Of a stretch of DNA of 64,000 bases, positions 45,083-53,981 are shown piece after piece. A model generated the notes under the pieces. The model saw only the letters and a program-made list of their open reading frames with translations. It searched no databases and was not told where the DNA came from. Source of the stretch: Sediminibacterium sp. Lineage in GTDB: Bacteria; Bacteroidota; Bacteroidia; Chitinophagales; Chitinophagaceae. Every line of letters starts with the position of its first letter. The stretch's first letter is position 1. The stretch spans positions 62,001 through 126,000 of the forward strand of contig QYPL01000004.1 in assembly GCA_007280515.1 (NCBI GenBank), written 5' to 3'. The position numbers and the translations under genes were made by a program.

Positions 45083-45104
45083 CGCTCTTAAAACAATAGA
45101 AATT

Positions 45105-46202
45105 ATGGCTTTACAGGCAGGGATTGTGGGATTACCCAATGTAGGAAAATCGACCTTATTTAATGCAGTTAGTAATAGTGCAAAAGCACAGGCAAGTAAT
45201 TACAGATTCTGTACCATTGAACCCAATGTAGGTTTAGTGGATGTACCTGATAATAGATTGCAACAATTGGCTGATTTAATTATTCCCAATAAAATTGTCC
45301 CTACTCAATTAGAAATAGTAGACATTGCTGGTTTAGTAAAAGGGGCAAGTAAGGGCGAAGGTTTAGGTAATAAATTCTTAGCCAATATTAGAGAAGTGAG
45401 TGCCGTGATACATGTGATCAGATGTTTTGAAGATGAAAATGTATTAAGAGAAGAAGGTGCTATTAACCCTATTGCCGATAAAGAAATTATTGAAACTGAA
45501 TTACAGTTAAAAGATTTAGATAGCGTAGATAGGAAAATTCAACGCTGCGAGAAAATGGCTAAAACCGATCCTAAGGCTAAAGTGGAATTAGAAGTTTTAC
45601 AAAAATGTAAAATACACTTAGAGCAAGGAAAAAGTATTCGTTCATTGGATTTGTCTAAAGAAGATAAACTAGCTATTGCAGATAGTTTTTTATTAACTGA
45701 AAAACCGGTTATGTATGTAGCCAATGTGGATGAGGCTTCCATGCATACAGGAAATAAGTTCTCAGCCATGTTGGTTGAAATGGCCAAAGCAGATGGTGCG
45801 GAAGTAATTGTAATGTGTAATAATATTGAATCGCAGATTGCAGAACTCGAAGACCCTGCAGATAGAGCGGTATTTATGGATGAATATAAAATGACTGAAC
45901 CTGCTCTAAACCGTTTAATTCAGTCGGCTTATAAATTATTAAACTTGGAAACTTATTTTACAGCAGGGGTGCAAGAGGTACGCGCTTGGACTGTTGGCAA
46001 AGGCTGGAAAGCTCCACAAGCTGCTAGTGTCATTCACACCGATTTTGAAAAAGGTTTTATTAAAGCAGAAGTAATTGCTTTTGATGATTTTATTAAATTC
46101 AAAAGTGAAGCCGCTTGTAGAGAAAATGGGAAATTAAGAATTGAAGGAAAAGAATATATTGTGAAAGATGGAGATGTGATGCATTTCAGATTTAACGTGT
46201 AA
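45105..46202 (+). CDS. ychF: Redox-regulated ATPase YchF
   Basis: 365 residues from ATG 45105. Obg-family P-loop GLPNVGKST (8-16), DIAGLVKGASKGEGLGN as G3, and YVANVDEASM where GTPases have NKxD, the change that gives ATP preference. C-terminal TGS domain (TDFEKGFIKAEVIAFDDF, VKDGDVMHFRFNV). It associates with ribosomes and regulates the oxidative-stress response. Confidence 0.95.
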   Translation: MALQAGIVGLPNVGKSTLFNAVSNSAKAQASNYRFCTIEPNVGLVDVPDNRLQQLADLIIPNKIVPTQLEIVDIAGLVKGASKGEGLGNKFLANIREVSAVIHVIRCFEDENVLREEGAINPIADKEIIETELQLKDLDSVDRKIQRCEKMAKTDPKAKVELEVLQKCKIHLEQGKSIRSLDLSKEDKLAIADSFLLTEKPVMYVANVDEASMHTGNKFSAMLVEMAKADGAEVIVMCNNIESQIAELEDPADRAVFMDEYKMTEPALNRLIQSAYKLLNLETYFTAGVQEVRAWTVGKGWKAPQAASVIHTDFEKGFIKAEVIAFDDFIKFKSEAACRENGKLRIEGKEYIVKDGDVMHFRFNV

Positions 46203-46247
46203 TTTTACAGTAGAGCAAAATAGTATACTAGATCAGATTAAATAGCA

Positions 46248-47057
46248 ATGAATAAACAAGCCTCTATATTATTGGTTTTATTTACGACTGCCTTCTTCGC
46301 ATGTAATACGGATAATAATGATGTGAATAATGAAAATGCCATACCTGCCCCTACTGCTATTTCTTACGAAGTCGTAAAGGTTTACCCTCATGATACAAGT
46401 TCTTATACACAAGGTTTAGAATGGTCTGGCAATAAATTATTAGAAAGTACAGGACTTGAAGGAAAAAGTTTTTTGCAAATGCTTGATTCCAATATGAAGC
46501 TAGTAGGTAGTAAAGTAAAATTAGACAAAGAATATTTTGGAGAAGGCAGTACTCTTTTTCAAGATAAAATTTATCAACTTACTTGGAAAAGTCATAAAGT
46601 TTTTGTTTATGATGCCAAAACATTCAAAAAGATAAACGAGTTATACTGGCCCTATGAAGGTTGGGGACTCACACATAACGATACCTCCTTAATTGTTTCT
46701 ACTGGCGAAAGCAATATCTATTTTGTAGATCCCCTACATTTTGCCATACAGAAAACATTGGGTGTCTTTAATAACTATGGTTATTTGAGTAATATAAACG
46801 AACTAGAATATGTGAATGGTCAACTATTTGCGAATATCTATGGTCGTAACGAAGTAGTTGTAATTGATATAGTTAGTGGGCAAGTAAAAAGCAGTATCGA
46901 TTTTACGAATATACTTTCTCAAGCGGGTGTAAAATATAATCCTTTAAGTATTGATGCTGGCTATGTACTCAATGGCATTGCTTATCAGCCTAATAAAAAA
47001 ACTTTCTTTGTAACAGGAAAATGCTGGCCTGTTTTGGTGGAAATTCGGTTGCGTTAG
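46248..47057 (+). CDS. Glutaminyl-peptide cyclotransferase (plant type), lipoprotein
   Basis: 269 residues. Lipobox FFAC (C19). The five-bladed propeller signature of the plant-type glutamine cyclotransferase is clear: YPHDTSSYTQGLEWSGNKLL, STGLEGKSFLQ, GEGSTLFQDKIYQLTW, HNDTSLIVSTG and LNGIAYQPNKKTFFVTGK. It makes N-terminal pyroglutamate on exported proteins. Its TAG shares bases with the stop of the convergent methyltransferase. Confidence 0.88.
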   Translation: MNKQASILLVLFTTAFFACNTDNNDVNNENAIPAPTAISYEVVKVYPHDTSSYTQGLEWSGNKLLESTGLEGKSFLQMLDSNMKLVGSKVKLDKEYFGEGSTLFQDKIYQLTWKSHKVFVYDAKTFKKINELYWPYEGWGLTHNDTSLIVSTGESNIYFVDPLHFAIQKTLGVFNNYGYLSNINELEYVNGQLFANIYGRNEVVVIDIVSGQVKSSIDFTNILSQAGVKYNPLSIDAGYVLNGIAYQPNKKTFFVTGKCWPVLVEIRLR

Positions 47058-47971
47058 AAATTTTGCTCTATTTTTTTTATTTCATAAATAATAGAGCTTC
47101 CTTTGTCTGCATTGCGTAAAGCAGTTAAATTGGAAATACAGCCAATGAAAAAAGCGCGCAACATTCCTAGCATTCCAGATTCTTTATATTTTTCACTTAG
47201 CAGGCTTACATAAAAGCTATCGAACCACATGGGCAGCTTTTGCACAATACTCATTTTATGTTTTTTGGCTAAATAATGCATCGACAAAGGAGAGAAATGA
47301 TATAAATGTCTTGGTACATCATAGGCAGCCCAGTATTTTTTATAAAAACCTGCATCATAGCTTGTGTAATTCGGTACAGCAATGACAAGTCGACCATTTG
47401 GTTTCAATAATCTATGAAATATCTTCATATACTCATTTAAATCATGTACATGTTCTAATACATGCCATAAAGTAATCACTTCAAAACTAGCGCTGTCTAA
47501 ATCATTTAGTTTTTCGATGGGTAGTAACTGAATATTATAATTTTCAAGTGCTTTATTTCTACTAGATTCATTGGGTTCTAAAGCAGTCACTTTCCAGCCT
47601 TTTTTAGACATTGAATGAGCAAATGCTCCAGTACCAGCGCCTACTTCAAGTAATTGACCCTTATGGCCTGTAAATAGAGATTGTACCCAATTCGTCTTCT
47701 GTGTAAGTGTAATATTTCTTACTTTATGATAGATTTGATTTACCAAGCCTTCTTTTGAATCGGTATGTGATATATAAGATGGGAAATTATAATAAGGTGT
47801 AATGGCTTCTTTACTTGGTGCTGGATCGGTATATTCTAATGTACAATGGGAACATTGAATAATTTGAAAATCTTCCCCTGTAAGTGAGTAATCCTTGGTA
47901 TACAGTAATGTTGAAATGTCTTCTTTATTACAAATGGGACAAGGTGAAAATTGTTTATTATTTTCAAGCAT
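47054..47971 (-). CDS. Class I SAM-dependent methyltransferase with N-terminal zinc ribbon
   Basis: 305 residues. N-terminal CxxC pair (PCPICNK and QCSHCTLEYTDP) binds zinc. The SAM site is LLEVGAGTGAFAHSM, with HVLEHVHDLNEYM as motif IV. Similar proteins methylate sugars or small acceptors in glycan and lipid pathways. It is the last gene of a tight four-gene set on the minus strand (two-base gap to the gene upstream). Acceptor unknown. Confidence 0.85.
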   Translation of the reverse strand: MLENNKQFSPCPICNKEDISTLLYTKDYSLTGEDFQIIQCSHCTLEYTDPAPSKEAITPYYNFPSYISHTDSKEGLVNQIYHKVRNITLTQKTNWVQSLFTGHKGQLLEVGAGTGAFAHSMSKKGWKVTALEPNESSRNKALENYNIQLLPIEKLNDLDSASFEVITLWHVLEHVHDLNEYMKIFHRLLKPNGRLVIAVPNYTSYDAGFYKKYWAAYDVPRHLYHFSPLSMHYLAKKHKMSIVQKLPMWFDSFYVSLLSEKYKESGMLGMLRAFFIGCISNLTALRNADKGSSIIYEIKKIEQNF

Positions 47972-47973
47972 AT

Positions 47974-48456
47974 TTAAAAAGATTTAAATACTATAGCAGC
48001 TATGGCTATGATGGATAAAACAAGCGCTATCCATTGCCATTGAATAGATTTTTGTTTTTCCAATTCTTCATTTGCATTAATGGGACTAATGGTAATGTCT
48101 TTGTAATAATGGTTTGATGTAAAATTACTTACCCACGTATACTCGTTATTATTTTTTTCTACACTTCCTAAATTCCCAATAGATAAACTTGTCTCTTTCG
48201 CTTCAAAACTATTTTGTAAAAATTGGTCAAATTGAATATTTGCTTGTTCGTTAGAAATAGATAAAGCTTCTGACAAATAGTTATAAAAATGGGAGTTGGG
48301 TTTCTTTTTATCAGTTGAAAATAAAATAGTTACTTCGGGTGCATGTAAGGTATCTCCTATCCAACTTGCTGGCTTTTTACTCAAATGTAGTGTACCAACA
48401 TTAGTAAGCACTAATTCATTGTTTTGTATAAAATATTGTTCAAGAATTTTTTCCAT
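47974..48456 (-). CDS. HU-CCDC81-like protein with C-terminal membrane anchor
   Basis: 160 residues. The first ~125 residues look like the prokaryotic HU-CCDC81 domain: ELVLTNVGTLHLSKK, SHFYNYLSEALSIS and LSIGNLGSVE, the glycine turns being typical. One membrane helix follows (about 138-157, WQWIALVLSIIAIAAIVF) and the protein ends at once. Related proteins in the phylum usually carry a SPOR domain after the helix; none is here. The match is moderate. Two-base gaps to both operon neighbours. Confidence 0.6.
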   Translation of the reverse strand: MEKILEQYFIQNNELVLTNVGTLHLSKKPASWIGDTLHAPEVTILFSTDKKKPNSHFYNYLSEALSISNEQANIQFDQFLQNSFEAKETSLSIGNLGSVEKNNNEYTWVSNFTSNHYYKDITISPINANEELEKQKSIQWQWIALVLSIIAIAAIVFKSF

Positions 48457-48458
48457 AG

Positions 48459-50369
48459 TTATTTATGAAACGAATATACGATACCAGCAATTAATTGTAC
48501 TCCTAAAGAGGGATATTCTGCCCAACGTTGATACTTTTTATCTAATAAGTTCTCCCCTTTTGCCCAGGCCTTCAAGTGCGTGGTTAATTGATAATTAAAG
48601 GAGGCGTTTAAAACCAGCGTGTTCTTTAAATCATAAGCATTATTGGCATCATTTTGGAAGGAAGCGCCTGTCCAATATTGCATACCCCCATCTATTGACC
48701 ATTTTTTTCTAGGAAACCAACTAAGCGCTCCATTAAGATTCAAAGGTAAAATCCCCCAAGCATTAGTATTTTCCTTGATGGAATTAAATTGAATATACTT
48801 AGCATTTGCTTTTAGAATAAATTGGTTGCTTATTTGATAACGCATGGAAGAAACAAATTCTAAAGTAACGGCTCTATTTTCAAATATAGGTTGGTATTGT
48901 AAACCCAAAAATTGCGATTTAGCTACATTATTGATTCTGTTAAAAAAAGGTATATTATGATAATCATTTAAAGATAACCCAAAACTATATTGTAATGATT
49001 TAGATGCATTAATATAAAGATCTAATGCCTTTTTCTCTTGGGTAGTAATTTTTAAAATAGTGGGTGCAGCTAACCATGGATTTATCATAGATAGACTAGC
49101 ATAATTATTATTGGTTAAAATAGTTTGCCAATTAGCCACTAATAAATAATTAGTATCATTTAATTTTTTACTAAACTGTACAAGGGGAAATAAAGCAAAT
49201 TCTTTAGTAGTGAAACTAGGGTTAACACCTACTTTAATACTAGCATTCCATTTATTTAGTTCAATAGAGGGTTGAATTATAAATATTGAATTAGTCTGAT
49301 TCGCATAGTTGGTATGTGAATACTTATTATAATTATAACTAAAATCTAAATTAAATTTACCAGTACCTTTTAATGTAAAGCTTATTGGGTTGAACATTTC
49401 TACCCATATATTATTGGTAGAGGCAAGCCCTTTAAAATTTTCAAATTTAATAGTGGGATTAAATAGTTTATTTAAGACCTTATTACTAGAATTTTCATTC
49501 ACCCATTTAATAGAAGTTCCAAACAGCGTAAAGGGTTGTGCGTAGTCTGCTAAGGATAAACTACTGTTATCTGGTACTAAACCAAACCTGTAGCGCTGCG
49601 TATTTTGGTAAAATGCTTCTGTTTGAATAGCATTATTTTGATTCATTTTTATATTACCAATATATGCAAAATTTTTATGGGTAAACTGCTGAAGATATTG
49701 AATACCATTAGATGTTTCAAAACTAGCCTCAAAGGCATGTGAATGCTTATTTTCATCTACTGCATTATAGCTAGCTTCAAAAAACTGATTGTTATAATTA
49801 CCGAATCCAACTTTTAAATTAGTGGTATTAACTGGGAAAGAAGTCTCATTTTCTTTGTAAGATCTTGGGATTAAAGAGATAGGTCTATATTGAAAGCTTA
49901 AATTTTGAGTGGGTACTTGATAATTTAGCGATGTAAAAGTTGTATCGGTTTGATTCGCCGCTTTTGTGAAATTTAATTTTGCAATATTTTTAAGTTGTGG
50001 CTTAAAGGCTGAAATAATACTCACTTCTTTTTCAGGAATAGTATCGAGCTTGGGTGTTGCTATATTCTTGGTTGTTAAAAGTTTAGATAAATCGGCGGTT
50101 TCAATATTTAAATTAGCTGCATTTTTTCTACGCAGGACTTTATTGTTCATTTTATAGTTCGCAGTAATTTTACTTTTACTAACATTTTTTTTCTTACTTA
50201 TCTTTTTACTTTTATTTGCCTTAGCAGATTTCTTTTTTTTATTAGTAGCTACTTTTTTACCGGCAGTAGTAATATTTGCCTTTTTCTTATTTGTTTGCTG
50301 GGCATTACCCACTGTTAAGAAACATACAATACAAATGAATAAAAAACTATATTTTAAAAAATACTTCAT
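48459..50369 (-). CDS. Outer-membrane beta-barrel protein with Lys-rich N-terminal tail
   Basis: 636 residues. Signal peptide 1-24 (ends VGNAQ). Residues about 27-85 are almost only Lys, Asn, Ser, Thr and Ala. From about 170 on the sequence alternates like a barrel, with a TonB-receptor-like end: GENLLDKKYQRWAEYPSLG and final GIVYSFHK. There is no recognisable plug domain, so it is not a normal TonB receptor. It lies six bases after the TPR gene and two before the HU-like gene. Confidence 0.72.
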   Translation of the reverse strand: MKYFLKYSFLFICIVCFLTVGNAQQTNKKKANITTAGKKVATNKKKKSAKANKSKKISKKKNVSKSKITANYKMNNKVLRRKNAANLNIETADLSKLLTTKNIATPKLDTIPEKEVSIISAFKPQLKNIAKLNFTKAANQTDTTFTSLNYQVPTQNLSFQYRPISLIPRSYKENETSFPVNTTNLKVGFGNYNNQFFEASYNAVDENKHSHAFEASFETSNGIQYLQQFTHKNFAYIGNIKMNQNNAIQTEAFYQNTQRYRFGLVPDNSSLSLADYAQPFTLFGTSIKWVNENSSNKVLNKLFNPTIKFENFKGLASTNNIWVEMFNPISFTLKGTGKFNLDFSYNYNKYSHTNYANQTNSIFIIQPSIELNKWNASIKVGVNPSFTTKEFALFPLVQFSKKLNDTNYLLVANWQTILTNNNYASLSMINPWLAAPTILKITTQEKKALDLYINASKSLQYSFGLSLNDYHNIPFFNRINNVAKSQFLGLQYQPIFENRAVTLEFVSSMRYQISNQFILKANAKYIQFNSIKENTNAWGILPLNLNGALSWFPRKKWSIDGGMQYWTGASFQNDANNAYDLKNTLVLNASFNYQLTTHLKAWAKGENLLDKKYQRWAEYPSLGVQLIAGIVYSFHK

Positions 50370-50375
50370 AATGGG

Positions 50376-53300
50376 TTATTTAATTGTTGGTGTTTCTGTA
50401 AGTTCTTTCAACTTTTGAGCAGCAACAATTTTAAGTGGTTCAATAGTGGCATTATCGGCCACACTCTTATAGGTAGCGATGGCATTAAATGTATCCTTCT
50501 GTGCAACATAAATATCTCCTAATAAAATATATGTTTTAGTGACCCAGAATTCATAAGAAGCTTGTTTTTTAATAATATCAAAAGCAGTTTTCTCCGCCAA
50601 GCTTAATTTATTTTGTAATAAATATAAATTGGCTAATTGGTAATGGGCTTCCGCTGTAATAACACTAGACCCGGTTTTAATTACTTTATTTAATATTTGA
50701 ACTGCTGCACTAGTATCTCCCGCTATTAATTTCTGATGATAAATGGTCATATTGGCCATTTCAATATCATCCATGGCGCTATTTTTATCGGCTATAATTT
50801 GTAGAGCAATATTATTTGCATCTAACCATTTCCCAGCTTTATATTGGCATCTTAATAGACCTTTATTGGCTTCAGTACTATTTTCTTTCTGTGTAGCAAT
50901 TTGTAATAATATAGAAAAATATTTTTCAGCTAAATCGTAATTTTGATAATTAAAATAATTTAATCGGGCGGCAATAAGTGCAGCTCTTTCAGCATAGGCA
51001 TTGGGTGCTATATCTGCTATTTTTGAAAAATAAACCAAGGCAGTATCATAGGCTTGTTTTGAATAAGCTATTTCTGCCATTAAATGGGTGGCTTCTAGAC
51101 TATACTTGCCATTGGGATATTTTTGTAAATAACTGCCAAAGCCTATGGCCGATTCTGTATATTTTTTTTGCTCATACTTAATTATGGATGCCCTAAATAT
51201 TAAAGAATCTTGTTCATTGACTGTCAAAGGATGTCCATAATCGTTCATAAAATGAACGTATAATTCTGGGGTTTGATCCTCTATAAAAATATTACGAATA
51301 TATTCAATGGCATTTTCACTTTCAATAGATTTAGGATAGGTTGCATATAATTCTTTGAAAGTATTAAGTGCCATTTGATTTTTATCCAAATTAAAATATA
51401 CAATACCTAATTTATAATAGGCTTGAGGATAAAATTGTATCGCTGATTTATCTAAGCTAATTTTAGTTAAAGGCGCAATAGCATCTTGAAACTTTTCTTG
51501 GCTTACATAAGTATCTGCCAATTCCATTCTTGCATCATTTATATAAGTTGAACTTGAAAAAATTGTTTCGTAACCAGTAAGCATTTTAATTTTCTCGTTC
51601 ACCTTCCCTATCCCACCTAATATAGTAGCTTTTTGTAAAAAAGCATAGTCAGCATAAGTCCAAGATAAATCTATGACATGCTGATAAGTTGCTAAGGCGT
51701 CATTCATTTTCTTTAACATCATTTGACAATCTGCAACTCTTACATAGGCATCTTGTTGAAAATGATCTAATGCTATACCTGGATCTATACTTGATATCTC
51801 TTTAAACTGTAAGAATGCTTTTTGATATGCTCCATTTTTTAAGTAACAATAACCTAATATATAACGGGCATTAGTAACATTGACTTCTCCATTATTTATA
51901 GGATCCAACATGTATTTCTGTAAATAGCTAATCGCATCGGTAACGAGGCCCATCTTATAACTTATTTCACCTAACCAAAAATGAGTAGCTGATAAATAAT
52001 TGCCATTATAAGGGGCATTTCTTAACTGATTCAATAATCCATAAGCTTTTTCTACTTCCCCGTCATTGATATAATTACAGGATAATCCATATAAAATGGC
52101 CGAATATATTTTTAATAATTCAAGCGATGGAGTTTCAATTAAAACATAAGCCTCCAATGCCTGTTTGAAATTATTATTATAAGCTAAGGCAGTAATCCAT
52201 AAAGATTTTGATTCTGTAAAGTAAATAGACTGAGGATAGTTTTCCATAAACTTGTCTAAAACAGTGACCGCAATACTGTACTCTTTTAGTTCTACTAGTA
52301 GCTTTCCATAATTGAATAATGAAATTTCTTTTTGTGCTAAATTGATACTTTTAGAAGCACAGAGCATAAAAGCATTTTTAGCTCCCTTTTTATCATTTAC
52401 TTTTAAATAAGCGGTGCCCAATAAATACATACTATTTTGACCTAAGGAATCGTTCACATTGGCTAATTTCTTAAACCCTGCAATAGACTTTTCCCATTGT
52501 TGATCCTGGAAATAACAAAAAGAAAGTTGGTATAAATCTTGTACTTCCACATTGTCTTGTGCAGCCACATATTTTGCTAAGTAAGGAACCGCTTTTTGAT
52601 ATTGTTTTTTCTCAAATAATAAATGCCCCATTAACTGCTGTAATTGTAGGTTATAATACTGACCTTCTAATTGCAAAGCTTTTTCGCAATTGATCATGGC
52701 AGCGTCAATATCTCCATTGAAATAGTAGATCTGACTAATATAAAAGGGAGTTAAACTTGCATAAGCATCATTATTACCGGCAATTTCAAAACAAGCTAAA
52801 GCCAAGGGAAACTCCTTTTTTTGTAGTGCAATAAAACCCGCATAGTAATTGGCATCGGTATAAAAGTTCGATTGCTTCAGCTGTCTAATACTATTTAATA
52901 AACTAGTAGCCTTATCCCAATTACCTAATTTAAAATATAAATAGCCTTGTAGGAATTTCATGGTAATCAGTTCTTCATTGCTCAAATCGGCAATACTAAC
53001 TTTATCAAAAGCATTCAAGGCCTCCTGGGTATTTTGTTTTTTAACATAATAGTCCCCTAAAAAAAAGTTCATTCTAGCAGTATAAATCTTGTTAGTAGAT
53101 ACTTTTAAATATTGAATGGCTAAATTTTCAGCGGCAGGTTTTTGTAGAACAAGAGACAAGTAAATGTAGTAGTAATTAATATCCTCTCCTATATTATCTT
53201 TTCTTATATTTTCTTGATTTGACTTAAAATGATAAGCCGATTGTATGTATTGAAAAGCAGCTACTGTGTCCTTTTGATGTAGTGCATTGATCCCTTTTTG

Positions 53301-53408
53301 GAAAACGGGGTCTAAAGGACTTGCATTTTGGCTATATTGAGCTTTTGCATGAAATACAAAAATCATTAATATAAAAAGACCCCAGATTCTACTAGTCAAT
53401 GATAACAT
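50376..53408 (-). CDS. Large exported TPR protein (1010 residues)
   Basis: Signal peptide 1-23 (ends HAKAQ), then about 25 TPR or Sel1-like helical hairpins over the whole length; clear examples are AFDKVSIADLSNEELITMKFLQ, GYLYFKLGNWDKATSLL, LGIVYFNLDKNQMALNTFKEL and AEIAYSKQAYDTALVYFSKI. Such a protein is a periplasmic scaffold. It heads an operon with a barrel protein, an HU-like anchor and a methyltransferase. Role unknown; peptidoglycan or outer-membrane assembly is a guess. Confidence 0.82.
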   Translation of the reverse strand: MLSLTSRIWGLFILMIFVFHAKAQYSQNASPLDPVFQKGINALHQKDTVAAFQYIQSAYHFKSNQENIRKDNIGEDINYYYIYLSLVLQKPAAENLAIQYLKVSTNKIYTARMNFFLGDYYVKKQNTQEALNAFDKVSIADLSNEELITMKFLQGYLYFKLGNWDKATSLLNSIRQLKQSNFYTDANYYAGFIALQKKEFPLALACFEIAGNNDAYASLTPFYISQIYYFNGDIDAAMINCEKALQLEGQYYNLQLQQLMGHLLFEKKQYQKAVPYLAKYVAAQDNVEVQDLYQLSFCYFQDQQWEKSIAGFKKLANVNDSLGQNSMYLLGTAYLKVNDKKGAKNAFMLCASKSINLAQKEISLFNYGKLLVELKEYSIAVTVLDKFMENYPQSIYFTESKSLWITALAYNNNFKQALEAYVLIETPSLELLKIYSAILYGLSCNYINDGEVEKAYGLLNQLRNAPYNGNYLSATHFWLGEISYKMGLVTDAISYLQKYMLDPINNGEVNVTNARYILGYCYLKNGAYQKAFLQFKEISSIDPGIALDHFQQDAYVRVADCQMMLKKMNDALATYQHVIDLSWTYADYAFLQKATILGGIGKVNEKIKMLTGYETIFSSSTYINDARMELADTYVSQEKFQDAIAPLTKISLDKSAIQFYPQAYYKLGIVYFNLDKNQMALNTFKELYATYPKSIESENAIEYIRNIFIEDQTPELYVHFMNDYGHPLTVNEQDSLIFRASIIKYEQKKYTESAIGFGSYLQKYPNGKYSLEATHLMAEIAYSKQAYDTALVYFSKIADIAPNAYAERAALIAARLNYFNYQNYDLAEKYFSILLQIATQKENSTEANKGLLRCQYKAGKWLDANNIALQIIADKNSAMDDIEMANMTIYHQKLIAGDTSAAVQILNKVIKTGSSVITAEAHYQLANLYLLQNKLSLAEKTAFDIIKKQASYEFWVTKTYILLGDIYVAQKDTFNAIATYKSVADNATIEPLKIVAAQKLKELTETPTIK

Positions 53409-53497
53409 GCTGCTTGTTTATTAATTACCTAAAATTACGCTCTACTTATAAAACGAAGCTTATTTACCCCTTATTGTGGAAAAACAGAATTCATTCG

Positions 53498-53505
53498 TAA
53501 ATTTG
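53498..53505 (+). promoter_or_regulatory. -7 element TAAATTTG of the thioesterase gene
   Basis: Exact TAnnTTTG, 19 bases before the ATG at 53525. Confidence 0.62.
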
Positions 53506-53524
53506 TCAACAATAACAATAAAAC

Positions 53525-53935
53525 ATGTACGAATTCAACTCCCAGGTAAGAGTAAGGTATGCCGAAGCCGATCCTATGAATGTGGTTTATTATGGCAATT
53601 ATGCCCAATATTTTGAAGTAGGCAGAGTAGAAAGCTTAAGAAACCTAGGCATAAGCTACAAAGGCATTGAGGATATGGGCATTATGCTACCTGTAGTGGA
53701 ATTAAATATTAAGTATTTGAGACCTGCCAAATACGACGACTTGTTGACTATTAAAAGCCAGATCAAGGAAATACCGATAGATCATAGAATTGTATTTGAT
53801 CAGGAAATTTATAATGAGGAAGGGAAATTATTAACCATTGGTAAAGTGAAGCTTTATTTTATGGACAGTAAACTGGGAAAAAGAGCTAGTATGCCAGCTA
53901 CTATGCTAGAAAAACTAAGCGCTTATTTTAGATAA
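53525..53935 (+). CDS. Acyl-CoA thioesterase, YbgC/4-hydroxybenzoyl-CoA type
   Basis: 136 residues, a single hot-dog domain. The YbgC signature RVRYAEADPMNVVYYGNYAQYFE carries the catalytic Asp (ADPMN). Other landmarks are GRVESLRNLG and LPVVELNIKYLRPAKYDD. It hydrolyses an acyl-CoA or acyl-ACP; a Tol-Pal partner as in E. coli is not adjacent. Substrate unknown. Confidence 0.88.
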   Translation: MYEFNSQVRVRYAEADPMNVVYYGNYAQYFEVGRVESLRNLGISYKGIEDMGIMLPVVELNIKYLRPAKYDDLLTIKSQIKEIPIDHRIVFDQEIYNEEGKLLTIGKVKLYFMDSKLGKRASMPATMLEKLSAYFR

Positions 53936-53981
53936 AAACCGCTGTTTTTTAGTTTACTTTGCACCCTATAACCCCGATACA

